Shown: positions 17,614 through 28,426, numbered from the stretch's first letter. The stretch is 64,000 bases of DNA from Planococcus citreus (GCF_003664125.1 NZ_RCCP01000001.1:1240001-1304000), one strand, 5' to 3'. A program made the numbers and translations. Notes: a model not told the origin generated them from the sequence alone.

Positions 17614-18528
17614 TTACGGTGTATCTATTAATTTGCCTTCTTCTAACAATACTTCCTTGAATGCTTTGACGACTTCTTCATCATATTGGATGCCGATCAG
17701 CTGCTCGAGCTCGTCCATCGCATACTGGGCGGTGAACGCAGAACGGTAAGCACGGTCTTCCGTCATCGCATCGAAAGTATCGCATACGCCGATGATCTTC
17801 GCCTCGATTAAAATCTCGTCACCTTTCAAACCGAACGGATAACCACGCCCGTTCACCCGCTCGTGGTGTTGCTCGACGATGTCAGCGATATCTTTATAAG
17901 GGGTATCCCGGATCATATCAGCACCGTCTCCCGGATGTTTTTTCACCAGGTCGAATTCTTCGTCAGTCAGTTTGGAAGGCTTTTTCAACACTTCTTCAGG
18001 AATATTGATTTTGCCGATATCGTGGAGGATGGATGCCAAAAATAATGACTCTGTCCGTTCTCTGGTCATCTTCAATTTGGATGCGGTCTTAATCGCATAG
18101 CCAGCCACACGAGAGCTGTGATTAAATGTATAACGATCTTTATGCTCAACTTTTTCACCGATTTTCCGCAACTCCGCAATCATTTTACTAGCATATTGGA
18201 AAACCGGGAAATTTGAAACGGACAATAACACAACGGTTTCTACTACATTAAAATTCACAGGCGATTCCAATTCTTTACATGAAAAGAAATCATCTTTGCC
18301 TAGATGAATTTGCTTGCCTTCGATTTCCGCTTGTATCTCTCCATCTAATATATAATAGAATTCATGTGCCTCAGCGGACTCGCTTGGAATCAAAATAAAA
18401 GTTTTATCTTTTAAAATAGTTTGCTTCATCAGTTCCAAACCACTACCTCTGCCTAGCAAAGAAAGAGTGGTAGCATCATTTTCAACTTTTTCCAGATATT
18501 TTCCTTTTAATATATCCAAGCCCTTCAC
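17614..18528 (-). CDS. Cupin + HD-GYP domain phosphodiesterase-type protein
   Basis: A 304-aa cytoplasmic signalling protein. Residues ~40-105 look like a small cupin barrel (ESAEAHEFYYILDGEIQAEIEGKQIHLGKDDFF). Residues ~125-295 are an HD-GYP domain with His169-Asp170 in LHDIGKI, EQHHERVNGRGYPFGL (GYP at 229-231) and GVCDTFDAMTEDRAYR. HD-GYP enzymes hydrolyse cyclic di-GMP or related nucleotides, and the key residues are all present. There is no receiver domain, so the cupin is likely the sensory part. A SigmaB-like promoter lies upstream. It is a stand-alone gene with its own terminator. Confidence 0.83.
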   Translation of the reverse strand: MKGLDILKGKYLEKVENDATTLSLLGRGSGLELMKQTILKDKTFILIPSESAEAHEFYYILDGEIQAEIEGKQIHLGKDDFFSCKELESPVNFNVVETVVLLSVSNFPVFQYASKMIAELRKIGEKVEHKDRYTFNHSSRVAGYAIKTASKLKMTRERTESLFLASILHDIGKINIPEEVLKKPSKLTDEEFDLVKKHPGDGADMIRDTPYKDIADIVEQHHERVNGRGYPFGLKGDEILIEAKIIGVCDTFDAMTEDRAYRSAFTAQYAMDELEQLIGIQYDEEVVKAFKEVLLEEGKLIDTP

Positions 18529-18574
18529 AAATTCACATCCCCTAAAATATAAAAAAATGAGAGTAAAGTTTCCT

Positions 18575-18600
18575 CTACCCCCATACTACTCTTTTTAAAA
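18575..18600 (-). promoter_or_regulatory. Possible SigmaB-like promoter of the HD-GYP gene
   Basis: Minus strand TTTTAA (18600-18595), 14-bp spacer, GGGTAG (18580-18575). The -10 fits well; the -35 lacks the leading G. Weaker than the sites before katA and the SDR gene. Confidence 0.4.
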
Positions 18601-18616
18601 GATATCTACAATATAC

Positions 18617-19087
18617 TTACCAAGCCACCACAATAATCGGGTCGATCAAAGCGGTTCTGTCGCCGAACTGGATGTCTACATAAACCATGTCTACAGTGAG
18701 TCCTGCAGCAGTTGCTCTATCCATCCCTTTAACTGTCATGTTCTCAGCTTTCTCCTGAAGTTTAGTGATCAGCTTTGTGATTTGTTCTTCGTACTTCGCT
18801 GTTAACTTTTCCTGTTTGTTAACATCTGTTTCTTCCGCTAACTTTTCTGTGTATTGAGTGTATAGCTTGTCAGCTTTTTCTTGGTTTTTAGCGATTTCCG
18901 CTTCGATCTTCGCGTTCACCTTGTTGACATCGGCAATAGCTTCTTTTTCTTCTACTGTCATAGAGTCTTCAAAGTTATGGAATGGCACATCGTCTACAAC
19001 TGGAATGTCCGATGCAAACGCTCCTGTTCCCATTGATAAAATCATTATGAATGAGAAGATGACGGCTGTGATACTTTTCTTGAACAT
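18617..19087 (-). CDS. Secreted coiled-coil protein of unknown function
   Basis: A 156-aa exported protein. It has a signal peptide (MFKKSITAVIFSFIMILSMG) with a likely cut after AFA (about residue 25). Then come an acidic segment, a long charged helix (residues ~48-120, rich in Glu/Lys, typical coiled coil), and a hydrophobic C-terminal stretch (VDMVYVDIQFGDRTALIDPIIVVAW). I recognise no family. The start has an AGGAGGAATACGC ribosome binding site. An inverted repeat CCTAGT-N8-ACTAGG lies 105-124 bp upstream and may be an operator. It is not in an obvious operon. Confidence 0.75.
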   Translation of the reverse strand: MFKKSITAVIFSFIMILSMGTGAFASDIPVVDDVPFHNFEDSMTVEEKEAIADVNKVNAKIEAEIAKNQEKADKLYTQYTEKLAEETDVNKQEKLTAKYEEQITKLITKLQEKAENMTVKGMDRATAAGLTVDMVYVDIQFGDRTALIDPIIVVAW

Positions 19088-19191
19088 GCGTATTCCTCCT
19101 GAGGTGATTTAGTTTTTTGAAGAAATTGCGGATCGCTTAACATTTTTATACTGTGTTTACTAATCGAATAAGCGACCGATAGTCCTACAAT

Positions 19192-19211
19192 CCCTAGTAT
19201 ATACACACTAG
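19192..19211. promoter_or_regulatory. Inverted repeat upstream of the secreted-protein gene
   Basis: CCTAGT and ACTAGG separated by 8 bp (ATATACAC). The perfect 6-bp arms in an otherwise AT-rich 290-bp intergenic region suggest a protein-binding site; the regulator is unknown. Confidence 0.35.
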
Positions 19212-19334
19212 GACTTTTGCACAACAACTCCTGAAAAAATTTACAATAAAGAAATTATTTAATTATTTAAAGTTATTAAAATAATCAATTTATTAACCTT
19301 TCCCTTTTATCTCGATTTATAATCCCAAAAAAGA

Positions 19335-19368
19335 AAAAGCCTGCAATGAAAAATTGCAGGCTTTTTTC
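19335..19368 (-). terminator. Terminator of gltD
   Basis: Perfect hairpin AAAAGCCTGCAAT / ATTGCAGGCTTTT with a short loop, T-runs on both sides, 16 bp after the gltD stop at 19384. Confidence 0.9.
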
Positions 19369-19383
19369 GTTCAGTCACACTTA

Positions 19384-20871
19384 TTAAGGCAATACCGTAC
19401 TGCCCATCAAATAACGGTCGCATTCCCGGGCAGCTTCACGGCCTTCGTTGATCGCCCAGACGATCAAGCTCTGGCCTCTGCGCATATCGCCAGCCGCAAA
19501 GATGCCTTCGACATTCGTGCGATAATCGCCGTATTCAGCTTTAACGCGTGAATTGGCGTGCGTTTCCACATTCAATTGGTCGATCAGCAGCTGTTCCGGC
19601 CCGCTGAAACCGATAGCGATTAGGATGAGGTCCGCTTTCCACACTTTTTCCGTACCTGGAATTTCTTCGCGGATGCGGTTGCCTTGCTCATCGATTTTCA
19701 GTTTGACGTTAACGGTATGGACTTCTTTTACATGTCCGTTTTCATCGCCGACAAATTTCTTCGTCATGACCGCATAAGCACGCGGATCGTCACCGAACGT
19801 TGCGGCAGCTTCTTTATGGCCGTATTCTACGCGGTGGATTTTCGGATATTGCGGCCATGGATTGCCTTTTTCGTCACGGAGCGCGCCTTTTTGATCGTAG
19901 ACATCGAATTGCACAAGGCTCTCGCAGCCGTGGCGTACGGAAGTTGCGAGACAGTCTGTTCCTGTGTCCCCACCGCCGATGACAATGACGTTTTTTCCTT
20001 TTGCCGAAATATAATTGCCGTCTTCCAAATCGGAATCGAGCAAGCTTTTCGTGCTGGCATGCAGGAAGTCCATTGCGAAATGCACGCCTTCTAAGTCACG
20101 CCCTTCGACATCGATGTTGCGGTGCACAGTCGCGCCAGTCGCCATGATGACCGAATCGAAATCATCACGCAATTTTGTTGCAGGATAGTTTTTGCCGACT
20201 TCAACATTCGTCACGAATGTGATGCCTTCCTGCTCAAGGATTTTGACGCGGCGCATGACCATATCATACGGCAATTTCATTTCAGGAATGCCGTAAGTCA
20301 GCAAACCGCCGATGCGGTCGCTTTTTTCGAATACCGTTACGGTATGGCCTGCTTTGTTCAATTGGGCTGCCGATGCAAGCCCCGCAGGACCTGAACCGAC
20401 TACAGCCACTTTTTTGCCGGTGCGGTGTTTCGGCGGTTCCGGAACGACCCAGCCTTCCGCAAATCCGCGTTCAATGATCGAGCGTTCGACCGTGCGGATG
20501 GCGACAGGCGGTTCGTTGATCCCCAGAACACAAGCCCCTTCACATGGAGCCGGACAAGCAACACCGGTGAATTCCGGGAAATTATTCTTCAAATGTTCAC
20601 GGTGAAGCGCTTCTTTCCATTGGCCGCGATAGACAAGATCATTCCACTCCGGAATCAAGTGATTGACCGGGCAGCCGGTCGTGCCATTGTCGAGATCCAT
20701 GCCGGTCTGGCAGGTCGGGACGCCGCAATCCATGCAGCGCGCCCCTTGCTTTTGTACTTCCTGTTCAGATAGCGGAATCGTATAATCTTTCCAGTCTTTC
20801 GTCCGCTGTGCCGGGTCGCGTTCTTTTACAGTCTGACGGTCATATTCCATAAATCCGGTTATCTTCCCCAT
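19384..20871 (-). CDS. gltD: Glutamate synthase (NADPH) small subunit
   Basis: Supplies electrons from NADPH to the large subunit for reductive transfer of the glutamine amide to 2-oxoglutarate. The protein is 495 aa. N-terminal iron-sulfur cysteines lie in [22 protein letters not shown] and [13 protein letters not shown]. The FAD site is [15 protein letters not shown] with [16 protein letters not shown]; the NADPH site is [19 protein letters not shown]; the C-terminus has [17 protein letters not shown]. The start at 20871 has GGAGGGAAACG before it. It lies 65 bp downstream of gltB, in the same direction, the normal Bacillus order (B. subtilis calls them gltA and gltB). Confidence 0.95.
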   Translation of the reverse strand: MGKITGFMEYDRQTVKERDPAQRTKDWKDYTIPLSEQEVQKQGARCMDCGVPTCQTGMDLDNGTTGCPVNHLIPEWNDLVYRGQWKEALHREHLKNNFPEFTGVACPAPCEGACVLGINEPPVAIRTVERSIIERGFAEGWVVPEPPKHRTGKKVAVVGSGPAGLASAAQLNKAGHTVTVFEKSDRIGGLLTYGIPEMKLPYDMVMRRVKILEQEGITFVTNVEVGKNYPATKLRDDFDSVIMATGATVHRNIDVEGRDLEGVHFAMDFLHASTKSLLDSDLEDGNYISAKGKNVIVIGGGDTGTDCLATSVRHGCESLVQFDVYDQKGALRDEKGNPWPQYPKIHRVEYGHKEAAATFGDDPRAYAVMTKKFVGDENGHVKEVHTVNVKLKIDEQGNRIREEIPGTEKVWKADLILIAIGFSGPEQLLIDQLNVETHANSRVKAEYGDYRTNVEGIFAAGDMRRGQSLIVWAINEGREAARECDRYLMGSTVLP

Positions 20872-20936
20872 CGTTTCCCTCCAGTTCGCATATTTTCCAA
20901 GCTTTTCTCTATGAAAGGCAGCTATTGCCGGCGCTG

Positions 20937-23900
20937 TTACTTGCCGGCCGAAGCCATTTTACTTTCTTCGAATGCGGCCATTTCGGCATCGAATTTCTCC
21001 ATGCCGCTGTCTTGAAGCTTGCTGATGCGTTCGTTGATCTTCAAATAGGCTTTCGGAATGACGCGGACGAATTTGGCAGACAGAATCTCCCAATGATCTA
21101 ACACGCGTTTGCCGTTCAAGCTTCCTGTATAGCGGACATGGTTTTCGACCATCTCTTTCAGTTCCGCAATTTCAACAGGATCTGCGAGCGGCTGCATATG
21201 CACCATTTCAGGGTTGCAGCGCGCGCTGAATGTTTCATCTTCATCCAAGACATAAGCGACACCGCCTGACATGCCGGCTGCGAAGTTTTTGCCGGTATCT
21301 CCAAGAATGACGACGCGCCCGCCGGTCATGTATTCACAGCCGTGGTCGCCGACGCCTTCGACGACGATTTTTGCACCTGAGTTGCGGACGGCGAAACGCT
21401 CGCCTGCCATACCGTGGATATACGCTTCCCCAGCCGAAGCACCATAAAACGACACGTTGCCGATGATGATGTTCTTCTCGGGAAGGAATGTCGAATCCAC
21501 TGCCGGCTTGACGACAATCTTACCTCCGGATAAGCCTTTTCCGACAAAGTCATTGGAGTCTCCGATCAAATTGAGCGTCATGCCTTTCGGAATGAACGCA
21601 CCGAAGCTTTGCCCGGCTGAGCCTTGGAAATTCAACGTAATGGTATCTTCCGGCAAGCCCTCTGCACCGTATTTGCGGGAGATGGCGCTGCCGATGATCG
21701 TCCCGGTCGCACGGTGGATATTGCGGATTGCGGTAGATACTTCGACTGGCTCCCCTGTTTCAATCGCATTGCGGCAGCGAGGCAAGAGTTCCTGCACATC
21801 GAGCGTGTGCTTCAAACCGTGGTCTTGCTTGATCGTTGCATAGCGGCCGACTTTTTCCGGCAGGTCCGGCTGATAGAGAAGCTGCGTCAAATCCAGCCCT
21901 TCCGCTTTCCAATGCTTGATCGCTCTATTCGTTTCCAGCACATCGGTGCGGCCGATCATTTCGTTAATTGTGCGGAATCCAAGTTCCGCCATCAATTCGC
22001 GCGCTTCCATGGCAATAAAGCGCATGAAGTTCGCCACATGATCTGCTTCGCCCGTGTACTTTTTGCGCAGTTCCGGATTTTGCGTCGCAATCCCGACTGG
22101 GCATGTATCCAAATGGCAGACGCGCATCATGACACATCCAAGGACAACTAGCGGGGCTGTCGAGAAGCCATATTCTTCGGCACCCAAGAGCGCTGCAGTA
22201 ACGACGTCGCGGCCGGTCATCATCTTGCCGTCTGTTTCGACGACGATGCGGTCGCGCAGGCCATTCAACAGAAGCGTCTGATGCGTTTCCGCAAGGCCGA
22301 TTTCCCATGGCAAGCCGGTATGCTTCAAGCTCGTTTTCGGCGCAGCGCCCGTGCCGCCGTCATAACCGCTGATCAACACGAGATCTGCACGGCCTTTGGC
22401 GACGCCAGCTGCGATTGTGCCGACACCGACTGCGGATACCAACTTAACGCTGATGCGTGCACGCGGGTTGGCGTTTTTCAAGTTGAAGATCAATTCCGCT
22501 AAATCTTCGATCGAATAGATATCGTGATGAGGAGGCGGTGAAATCAATTCGACGCCAGTCGTCGAACCGCGCACTTCCGCAATCCACGGATATACTTTCT
22601 TGCCTGGCAAATGACCGCCTTCTCCAGGTTTTGCCCCTTGTGCGACTTTGATCTGGATTTCGTCAGCATTGACCAAATAATGGCTCGTGACGCCGAAGCG
22701 GCCCGATGCGACTTGCTTAATGGCGCTTCTGCGGCTATCGCCGTTGTCGTCCGGAATAAAGCGCGATACTTCTTCGCCGCCTTCTCCTGAGTTGCTGCGT
22801 CCGCCAATTTTATTCATCGCGATCGCTAAGGCTTCGTGGGCCTCTTTACTGATCGAACCATAAGACATGGCGCCGGTTTTGAAGCGTGCACAAATCTCTT
22901 CGACCGTTTCGACTTCTTCGATCGGGATCGGCGTGCGGTCTTTGAATTTCAATAAGCCCCGCAATGATTGGAGATTGGCTTTTTCATCCGTCAAGAGTTT
23001 CGAATACTTGCGGAAAGTATCGTAATTATTCGTCCGGCACGCTTGTTGAAGCGTATGGATCGTCATCGGGTTGTATTGATGGTCTTCGCCGTTTTCACGG
23101 TACTGGTATTCATCGCCTGATTCGAGCGCAGGATTCGCTCCTTCGCGGTCCGGATAAGCAGATGCGTGGCGCAGCAGGACCTCTTTGGCGATAATATCGA
23201 GCCCAATGCCCCCAAGGCGCGATGATGTACGCGTGAAATATTTGTCGATAACATCCATATGGATTCCGATCGCTTCGAAAATCTGTGCGCCTCGGTAACT
23301 TTGAATGGTTGAAATACCCATTTTAGACAATATCTTGATGATCCCGTCCGTTACAGCTTGCACATAGCTCGCTTCCGCCTGTTCGACGTTCATGCCGTGG
23401 ATATCGTCTTTCGCCACCAGGTCTTCGATTGATTCGAATGCCAGATAAGGATTGATCCCTTCCGCACCGTAACCAATCAGCATGGCGAAATGATGGACTT
23501 CACGCGGTTCCGCAGACTCGAGCAGGATGCTCATGCGTGTCCGCGTGCCTTGTCGGATTAAATGATGATGGAGCCCTGAGACTGCGAGCAGTGCAGGAAT
23601 CGCCGCATGCGTGCTGTCGACGCCGCGGTCAGACAGGATGACTAGTGTCGCGCCTTGTTTGATAGCCTCGTCCGCTTCAGCAAACAATGCTTCCAGACGC
23701 GCTTCCATCGCTTCGGCGCCTCCATCCGCATCAAACAGAATCGGCAAGGTGATGGCTTTGAACTCCGGCAAGTTCTGCTGGCGCAGTCTTTCAAGCTCTG
23801 CATTTAGCAATACCGGTGTTTCAAGACGGATATGGCGTGCGCTTTCCGGTTTCGGATCCACCAAATTGCCTTCTGCCCCGATGGTCGTCCGGGCTGCCGT

Positions 23901-25520
23901 GATGATTTGCTCACGGATCGCGTCAATCGGCGGGTTGGTGACTTGTGCAAACAATTGCTTGAAATAGTTATACAAAAGCTGCGGTTTTTTCGACAATACC
24001 GCAAGCGGCGAGTCGTAGCCCATCGAGCCGACCGGATCTTTCCCGTCGGACGCCAGCGGTTTGATGATTTTCTGGACTTCTTCCTGCGTATAGCCGAAAG
24101 CAAGCTGCTGCTTTAACAGCCCTTCGCCGTTTGGATGCACCACTTCTTTCGGTTCTGGCAAATCGCCCAAATCGAACAAATTGTTTTCGACCCAATCTTT
24201 ATAAGGGAGCTCGGACGCAATTTGCGTTTTGATTTCGTCATCCGGGATGATTTTGCCGGCTTCAAGGTCGACCAAAAGCATCTTCCCTGGGCGCAGGCGG
24301 TCTTTATAGATGATGTCATCGGAAAAGATATCGAGCGCACCGACTTCCGAGCCGAGTACGATCATGCCGCTTTTCGTAATATAATAACGCGCCGGGCGCA
24401 AGCCATTGCGGTCGAGGCACGCTGCAATCTGGCGCCCATCTGTAAATACCAGTGCCGCCGGGCCGTCCCATGGCTCCATGAGCGTGCTGTGGTATTCGTA
24501 GAAATCGCGTTTTTTCTTGTCAATCGATTTGTCATTGACCCATGGCTCCGGGACCATCATCATCGCCGTATGTGCAAGCGAACGGCCTGATAGATGGAGG
24601 AATTCGAAGCAATTGTCGAACATCGACGAATCGCTTCCTGTTTCATCAATGACCGGCAGGACTTTTTGCAAATCTTGGTCATTGAAATAAGGGGAGTTGC
24701 AAGCGAGCTGTCGGGCTCTCATCCAGTTGACGTTTCCGCGAAGCGTATTGAATTCGCCGTTATGGATGGAGTAGCGGTTCGGGTGGGAACGCTGCCAGCT
24801 CGGGAAGGTATTCGTACTGAACCGTGAGTGGACGAGTGCCAACGCCGATTTGAATTCGGGATGGTTGAGGTCGATATAGAATGAATCCAGTTGTTCCGGG
24901 ATGAGCATGCCTTTATAGACAATCGTGCCGGCAGACAAGCTGCTGAAATAGACGTCTTTGAATTCTTCCACGCCGCCCATTTCCTGCTCGATGCGTTTGC
25001 GGATAATGTACAAACGGCGCTCCAAGTCCATGCGCGTCTCTAGCTCCGCTGATGCACCGATGAAGATTTGGCGGATGACCGGCTTGGTTTTCGCCGCGAC
25101 ATTCCCGACAAATGAATCGTTGACCGGCACAGGGCGCCAGCCGAGTGATTCCTGGCCTTCTTCTTCGACAATGCGCTGGATGATATCTTTTGCTTTCATG
25201 CGTAGATCGTAATCCTGTGGCATGAAAATCATGCCGATGCCGTATTTTCCTTCATCCGGAAGGACGATTCCTTCTTTTTCACATTGCTTCAGGAAAAAGC
25301 GGTGTGGAATCTGCGTCAAAATGCCGGCGCCGTCCCCTGTGCTCGTATCGGATGATTGGCCGCCGCGGTGCTCCAAGTTACACAGGATGTTCACTGCGTT
25401 CTGGACAATGCTATGCGATTTTCTGCCGTCTATATTAGCGATCATCCCAATGCCGCAAGCTTCATGTTCCTGGTCGGGATGATACAGTCCTTGTGCGATC
25501 GGATACTCTTTCTTACTCAA
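20937..25520 (-). CDS. gltB: Glutamate synthase (NADPH) large subunit
   Basis: The 1527-aa ammonia-assimilating amidotransferase. It begins with a TTG start at 25520 preceded by AAGGAGG 8 bp upstream. A 21-residue leader precedes Cys22 ([10 protein letters not shown]), the catalytic nucleophile exposed by processing in this family. The order is glutaminase domain (~22-400), central domain, FMN-binding synthase domain ([39 protein letters not shown]), 3Fe-4S cluster cysteines in [14 protein letters not shown], and the C-terminal GXGXG beta-helix. Complete and full length. No gltC-like regulator gene is adjacent in the window, but a CcpA-type site lies upstream. Confidence 0.96.
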   Translation of the reverse strand: MSKKEYPIAQGLYHPDQEHEACGIGMIANIDGRKSHSIVQNAVNILCNLEHRGGQSSDTSTGDGAGILTQIPHRFFLKQCEKEGIVLPDEGKYGIGMIFMPQDYDLRMKAKDIIQRIVEEEGQESLGWRPVPVNDSFVGNVAAKTKPVIRQIFIGASAELETRMDLERRLYIIRKRIEQEMGGVEEFKDVYFSSLSAGTIVYKGMLIPEQLDSFYIDLNHPEFKSALALVHSRFSTNTFPSWQRSHPNRYSIHNGEFNTLRGNVNWMRARQLACNSPYFNDQDLQKVLPVIDETGSDSSMFDNCFEFLHLSGRSLAHTAMMMVPEPWVNDKSIDKKKRDFYEYHSTLMEPWDGPAALVFTDGRQIAACLDRNGLRPARYYITKSGMIVLGSEVGALDIFSDDIIYKDRLRPGKMLLVDLEAGKIIPDDEIKTQIASELPYKDWVENNLFDLGDLPEPKEVVHPNGEGLLKQQLAFGYTQEEVQKIIKPLASDGKDPVGSMGYDSPLAVLSKKPQLLYNYFKQLFAQVTNPPIDAIREQIITAARTTIGAEGNLVDPKPESARHIRLETPVLLNAELERLRQQNLPEFKAITLPILFDADGGAEAMEARLEALFAEADEAIKQGATLVILSDRGVDSTHAAIPALLAVSGLHHHLIRQGTRTRMSILLESAEPREVHHFAMLIGYGAEGINPYLAFESIEDLVAKDDIHGMNVEQAEASYVQAVTDGIIKILSKMGISTIQSYRGAQIFEAIGIHMDVIDKYFTRTSSRLGGIGLDIIAKEVLLRHASAYPDREGANPALESGDEYQYRENGEDHQYNPMTIHTLQQACRTNNYDTFRKYSKLLTDEKANLQSLRGLLKFKDRTPIPIEEVETVEEICARFKTGAMSYGSISKEAHEALAIAMNKIGGRSNSGEGGEEVSRFIPDDNGDSRRSAIKQVASGRFGVTSHYLVNADEIQIKVAQGAKPGEGGHLPGKKVYPWIAEVRGSTTGVELISPPPHHDIYSIEDLAELIFNLKNANPRARISVKLVSAVGVGTIAAGVAKGRADLVLISGYDGGTGAAPKTSLKHTGLPWEIGLAETHQTLLLNGLRDRIVVETDGKMMTGRDVVTAALLGAEEYGFSTAPLVVLGCVMMRVCHLDTCPVGIATQNPELRKKYTGEADHVANFMRFIAMEARELMAELGFRTINEMIGRTDVLETNRAIKHWKAEGLDLTQLLYQPDLPEKVGRYATIKQDHGLKHTLDVQELLPRCRNAIETGEPVEVSTAIRNIHRATGTIIGSAISRKYGAEGLPEDTITLNFQGSAGQSFGAFIPKGMTLNLIGDSNDFVGKGLSGGKIVVKPAVDSTFLPEKNIIIGNVSFYGASAGEAYIHGMAGERFAVRNSGAKIVVEGVGDHGCEYMTGGRVVILGDTGKNFAAGMSGGVAYVLDEDETFSARCNPEMVHMQPLADPVEIAELKEMVENHVRYTGSLNGKRVLDHWEILSAKFVRVIPKAYLKINERISKLQDSGMEKFDAEMAAFEESKMASAGK

Positions 25521-25868
25521 TAAAACCGCCTCCTTTTACACGCTAATTTGTCATAATATTATGATAGTATATCATATAACTGAATATATATACAATTGCA
25601 TTTTGTGAAAAATTTATCAAGTGCATGAAGATTCATTACAAATCCTAGGATTACAAGTGAAACCGCTTTCAAATAAAGGTGTGTAGCGATTCTTCTTTAT
25701 TCGCTATTTGTGTATATTGATACAGTAATTTTTTCGTCCGCTTTTCCCGGCACCCCCTTTTCCCAGTAATTATACAATTCGCATTGGAATCTTTTGATTG
25801 ATCACTTGGAAAAACTAAGATGGCTAACTGATTTTTCGGCTACACTCGCATAAAATTTTCTATACAAA
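25521..25868. promoter_or_regulatory. gltB upstream region (no gene)
   Basis: About 350 bp without a credible gene. It contains the ribosome binding site, a perfect 14-bp palindrome TCATAATATTATGA at 25551-25564, an AT-rich candidate promoter (minus strand TTGTAT, 18 bp, TATACT) and a cre-like site at 25658-25671. The palindrome lies between the candidate -10 and the start codon and may be an operator for a nitrogen regulator; this is inference. Confidence 0.5.
25658..25671. promoter_or_regulatory. cre (CcpA) candidate upstream of gltB
   Basis: TGAAACCGCTTTCA, a near-palindromic match to the catabolite-responsive element TGWAANCGNTNWCA, 138 bp before the gltB start and upstream of the candidate promoter. 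CcpA is known to influence gltAB expression in B. subtilis. Confidence 0.55.
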
Positions 25869-25906
25869 AAGAACGCAGAAAATGATTCATTTTCTGCGCT
25901 CTTTTC
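25869..25906 (-). terminator. Terminator of recQ
   Basis: Hairpin GCGCAGAAAATGA / TCATTTTCTGCGTTC on the minus strand followed by TTTTTG. It lies about 85 bp after the recQ stop. Confidence 0.8.
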
Positions 25907-25989
25907 AACTAGCTATAATTTTTTCTTGATTTATCCATTTTTTCATACTGGTACGTAAGGCAAATGACACTGCCAAGGCAACTGAATTA

Positions 25990-27765
25990 TTACGAATTAT
26001 TCACAGTTTCATACATCCGGATTGCTTCAAGAAAGTATTCCCCGTATTTCTCCAATTTATTTGCGCCGACCCCGTTAACTTCAAGGAACGCCTCTTCATC
26101 TTTCGGTTTGCGTGCAACCATGTCCTGCAGGCTCTTATCCGAGAAGATGACAAACGGCGGAACTCCCGCCTCATCTGCCAGTTTCTTGCGCACCGTCCGC
26201 AATTCCTCGAACAACGGATCGTTGGTGGCGATTCGCTTCGTGACGACGGCGCCTTTTCTCATGACGCGGCGTTTTCCGAGCAGGACATCGCGCCCACCGT
26301 CTGGGACGAAGATCGTCGGGAAGCTGCCTTGCTCAACTGCCAGCAATTCCTGTGAAATCATGAATTCGATGAGGTTCGAGACTTCTTTTGAATTCATGTG
26401 TTTCAATACGCCGTATGTCGATAATTGATCGAATCGGAAGTCGAGCACTTTCTTATTGCGTGAGCCGGTCAATACTTGGGCAGTCATCGTCTTGCCGAAT
26501 TTCTGGCCCATGCGGATGACGCACGACAACACTTTCTGGACATCTTCTGTGACGTCCTGGCCTTCCCTTTCGTCGACGCAGTTTCCGCAATGGCCGCACG
26601 GTGCCGCACTTCCATCGCCGAAATAATGGACGATAAATTGTTGGAGGCAATTTTCCGTATGGCAATAGTCGACCATCCCCTGGAGCTTCTTCAACTCCCC
26701 CGGGATGCGCGAAGGGTCTTGCGCCTGATCGATCAAAAAGCGCTGCGTCTGGACATCCTGAGAAGCGTACAGGACGATGCACTCACTCGGCAGTCCATCT
26801 CGTCCTGCGCGCCCAGCTTCCTGATAATAGCTTTCCATATTTTTCGGCAGCTGGTAATGGATCACATAACGGATATTGGATTTATCGATGCCCATCCCAA
26901 ATGCGTTGGTCGCCACCATCACGGTCACTTCATCGTTCAAGAAGCGTTCTTGCCCGAGGCGGCGTTCATCGTCCGGCATGCCGGCGTGGTATTTTGCCGC
27001 CTTGACGCCGCGTTTGACGAGCGATTCATAGACCGAATCCACCGTTTTGCGCGTCGCTGCGTAAATGATGCCTGCCTCGTTATCGTTTTTCTGGACGTAG
27101 TCCCGGATAAAACGCTCACGGTCCTGTCCTTGAATGACTGAAAAACTTAAGTTCGCCCGTTCAAAACCGGTGATAACGGTATTTTGTTCTTCGATATCCA
27201 GGATGCGGCAAATATCTTCCCGCACTTGAGGGGTCGCTGTCGCGGTCAAGGCTAGGACAGTCGGATTGTCTGGGAAAATTTCCAGCATGCGGCTAATCAG
27301 CCGGTAGCTCGGCCGGAAATCGTGGCCCCATTGCGAGATGCAATGCGCTTCATCGACTGCGATGAGGGGCACTTTGACGCCTTGCAAGCCATCCAAAAAC
27401 ATTTCCGAATCGAGGCGCTCTGGCGCGATATACAATAATTTGATGATGCCCATCTGCACTTCATGAAGGATTTCACGAACTTCGTAGACATCGAGCGAAC
27501 TATTAATAGAAGCAGCTGGAATTCCGGCTGCCTGTAAAGAGTCGACTTGATCTTTCATCAGGGAGATCAGCGGCGAGACGACGATGGTCGTTCCTTCCAT
27601 CGCAAGCGCAGGAATCTGGTAGCACATCGATTTCCCGCCGCCTGTCGGCATGACGCAAATTGTATTCTGGCCATCGAAAACTTGTGTGATCGCCTGCTCC
27701 TGGCCGGTCCGGAAGCTATCATACCCGAAATGCGACTGCAGTAATTTTCTTGCTTGTTCCAACAC
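25990..27765 (-). CDS. recQ: ATP-dependent DNA helicase RecQ
   Basis: 3'-5' DNA helicase of 591 aa for recombination and repair. GTG start at 27765 with GGGGAG upstream. Motif I is PTGGGKSMCYQIPAL, motif II AVDEAHCISQWGHDFRPSY, motif III ALTATATP, and motif VI QEAGRAGRDGLPS. Zinc cysteines of the RQC domain are CHTENC and CGHCGNC. A C-terminal HRDC domain (FVIFSDKSLQDMVARKPKDEEAFLEVNGVGANKLEKYG) completes the full RecQ architecture, like B. subtilis RecQ rather than the shorter RecS. It stands alone between terminators. Confidence 0.95.
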   Translation of the reverse strand: MLEQARKLLQSHFGYDSFRTGQEQAITQVFDGQNTICVMPTGGGKSMCYQIPALAMEGTTIVVSPLISLMKDQVDSLQAAGIPAASINSSLDVYEVREILHEVQMGIIKLLYIAPERLDSEMFLDGLQGVKVPLIAVDEAHCISQWGHDFRPSYRLISRMLEIFPDNPTVLALTATATPQVREDICRILDIEEQNTVITGFERANLSFSVIQGQDRERFIRDYVQKNDNEAGIIYAATRKTVDSVYESLVKRGVKAAKYHAGMPDDERRLGQERFLNDEVTVMVATNAFGMGIDKSNIRYVIHYQLPKNMESYYQEAGRAGRDGLPSECIVLYASQDVQTQRFLIDQAQDPSRIPGELKKLQGMVDYCHTENCLQQFIVHYFGDGSAAPCGHCGNCVDEREGQDVTEDVQKVLSCVIRMGQKFGKTMTAQVLTGSRNKKVLDFRFDQLSTYGVLKHMNSKEVSNLIEFMISQELLAVEQGSFPTIFVPDGGRDVLLGKRRVMRKGAVVTKRIATNDPLFEELRTVRKKLADEAGVPPFVIFSDKSLQDMVARKPKDEEAFLEVNGVGANKLEKYGEYFLEAIRMYETVNNS

Positions 27766-27842
27766 CTTTGAACACTCCCCATACTGTTTTACTATTAACG
27801 TAGCTTACCATATTTGAAGGGTTATTTCTTTTTTTGCATACG

Positions 27843-27884
27843 AAAAGCCACCCTAGAAAATTGATTATTTTCCGGGGTGGCTGG
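27843..27884 (-). terminator. Terminator after the SDR-DUF4334 operon
   Basis: Hairpin AGCCACCCC / GGGTGGCT on the minus strand with inner AAAATAATCAATTTT pairing and a T-rich tail, about 40 bp past the stop at 27923. Confidence 0.82.
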
Positions 27885-27922
27885 AAAGGCCTTTTATTCA
27901 GAAGGTGCCAGTGAAAATGATC

Positions 27923-28408
27923 TCAGTCGTACACTCTTGCCAACAGGAAGAAATACGGTTGCCGCATTCCTTTCCAGTCCATCATGCCCATTAGCACATC
28001 ATCGTTCACTTTCCGGAAATGGTCCTGGATCGGCAATTGATCGTAAATCATCACCGCACTCGTTTTCCCACGCCACTCCATCTTGCGGAGCCGCGCTGCA
28101 CCTTTCGCGCCGCTCAACAGATTAGCGATCAGCGCGGGTGGAAATGGATGCAGCGGGAACGGTTTTCCAAAAGGGGAGTTAAACAATAAAGGGTCGACAT
28201 GCTCGGTGCTGTGGAAAGCTTTGCCGTACCAGCCCGATTTTTCAAGCCAGCCGTCCAGTGGGTGTCCTGACGGCAATTCGCGCCCTTTCCACGTACCGAA
28301 CATTTCGTACGGGTCGACTGGCTCAAGCGCATCGAACAAGCGGCAAACTTCGCCCGCGTTGTCCGCACCGTGCTCGATCATTTCCCAAGCCCAACGTTCC
28401 GGCTTCAT
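27923..28408 (-). CDS. GXWXG / DUF4334 domain protein
   Basis: A 161-aa cytoplasmic protein. The N-terminal GXWXG motif is visible as FGTWKGRELPSGHPLDGWLEKSGWYGK (residues ~37-63). The C-terminal DUF4334 part has LRKMEWRGKTSAVMIYDQLPIQDHFRKVNDDVLMGMMDWKG. The fold is thought to be lipocalin-like, but no activity is established. It starts 18 bp after the SDR stop with a GGAAGAGG ribosome binding site, so it is very likely co-transcribed with that gene and would share its SigmaB-like promoter. Confidence 0.82.
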   Translation of the reverse strand: MKPERWAWEMIEHGADNAGEVCRLFDALEPVDPYEMFGTWKGRELPSGHPLDGWLEKSGWYGKAFHSTEHVDPLLFNSPFGKPFPLHPFPPALIANLLSGAKGAARLRKMEWRGKTSAVMIYDQLPIQDHFRKVNDDVLMGMMDWKGMRQPYFFLLARVYD

Positions 28409-28426
28409 GGCCCTCTTCCTTTCAGC

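Noticed and set aside
23960-23980. A further TTGTATAAC word on the minus strand
   Set aside because: Lies inside the gltB coding region, with no second half-site 11 bp away; not counted as a CarH-like operator.
25770-25785. Single TATACAA word upstream of gltB
   Set aside because: No partner half-site at 11 bp; ordinary AT-rich intergenic sequence.
26476-27141. 221-codon open frame antisense to recQ
   Set aside because: Lies wholly within a well-supported helicase gene, has no ribosome binding site and no recognisable domain.
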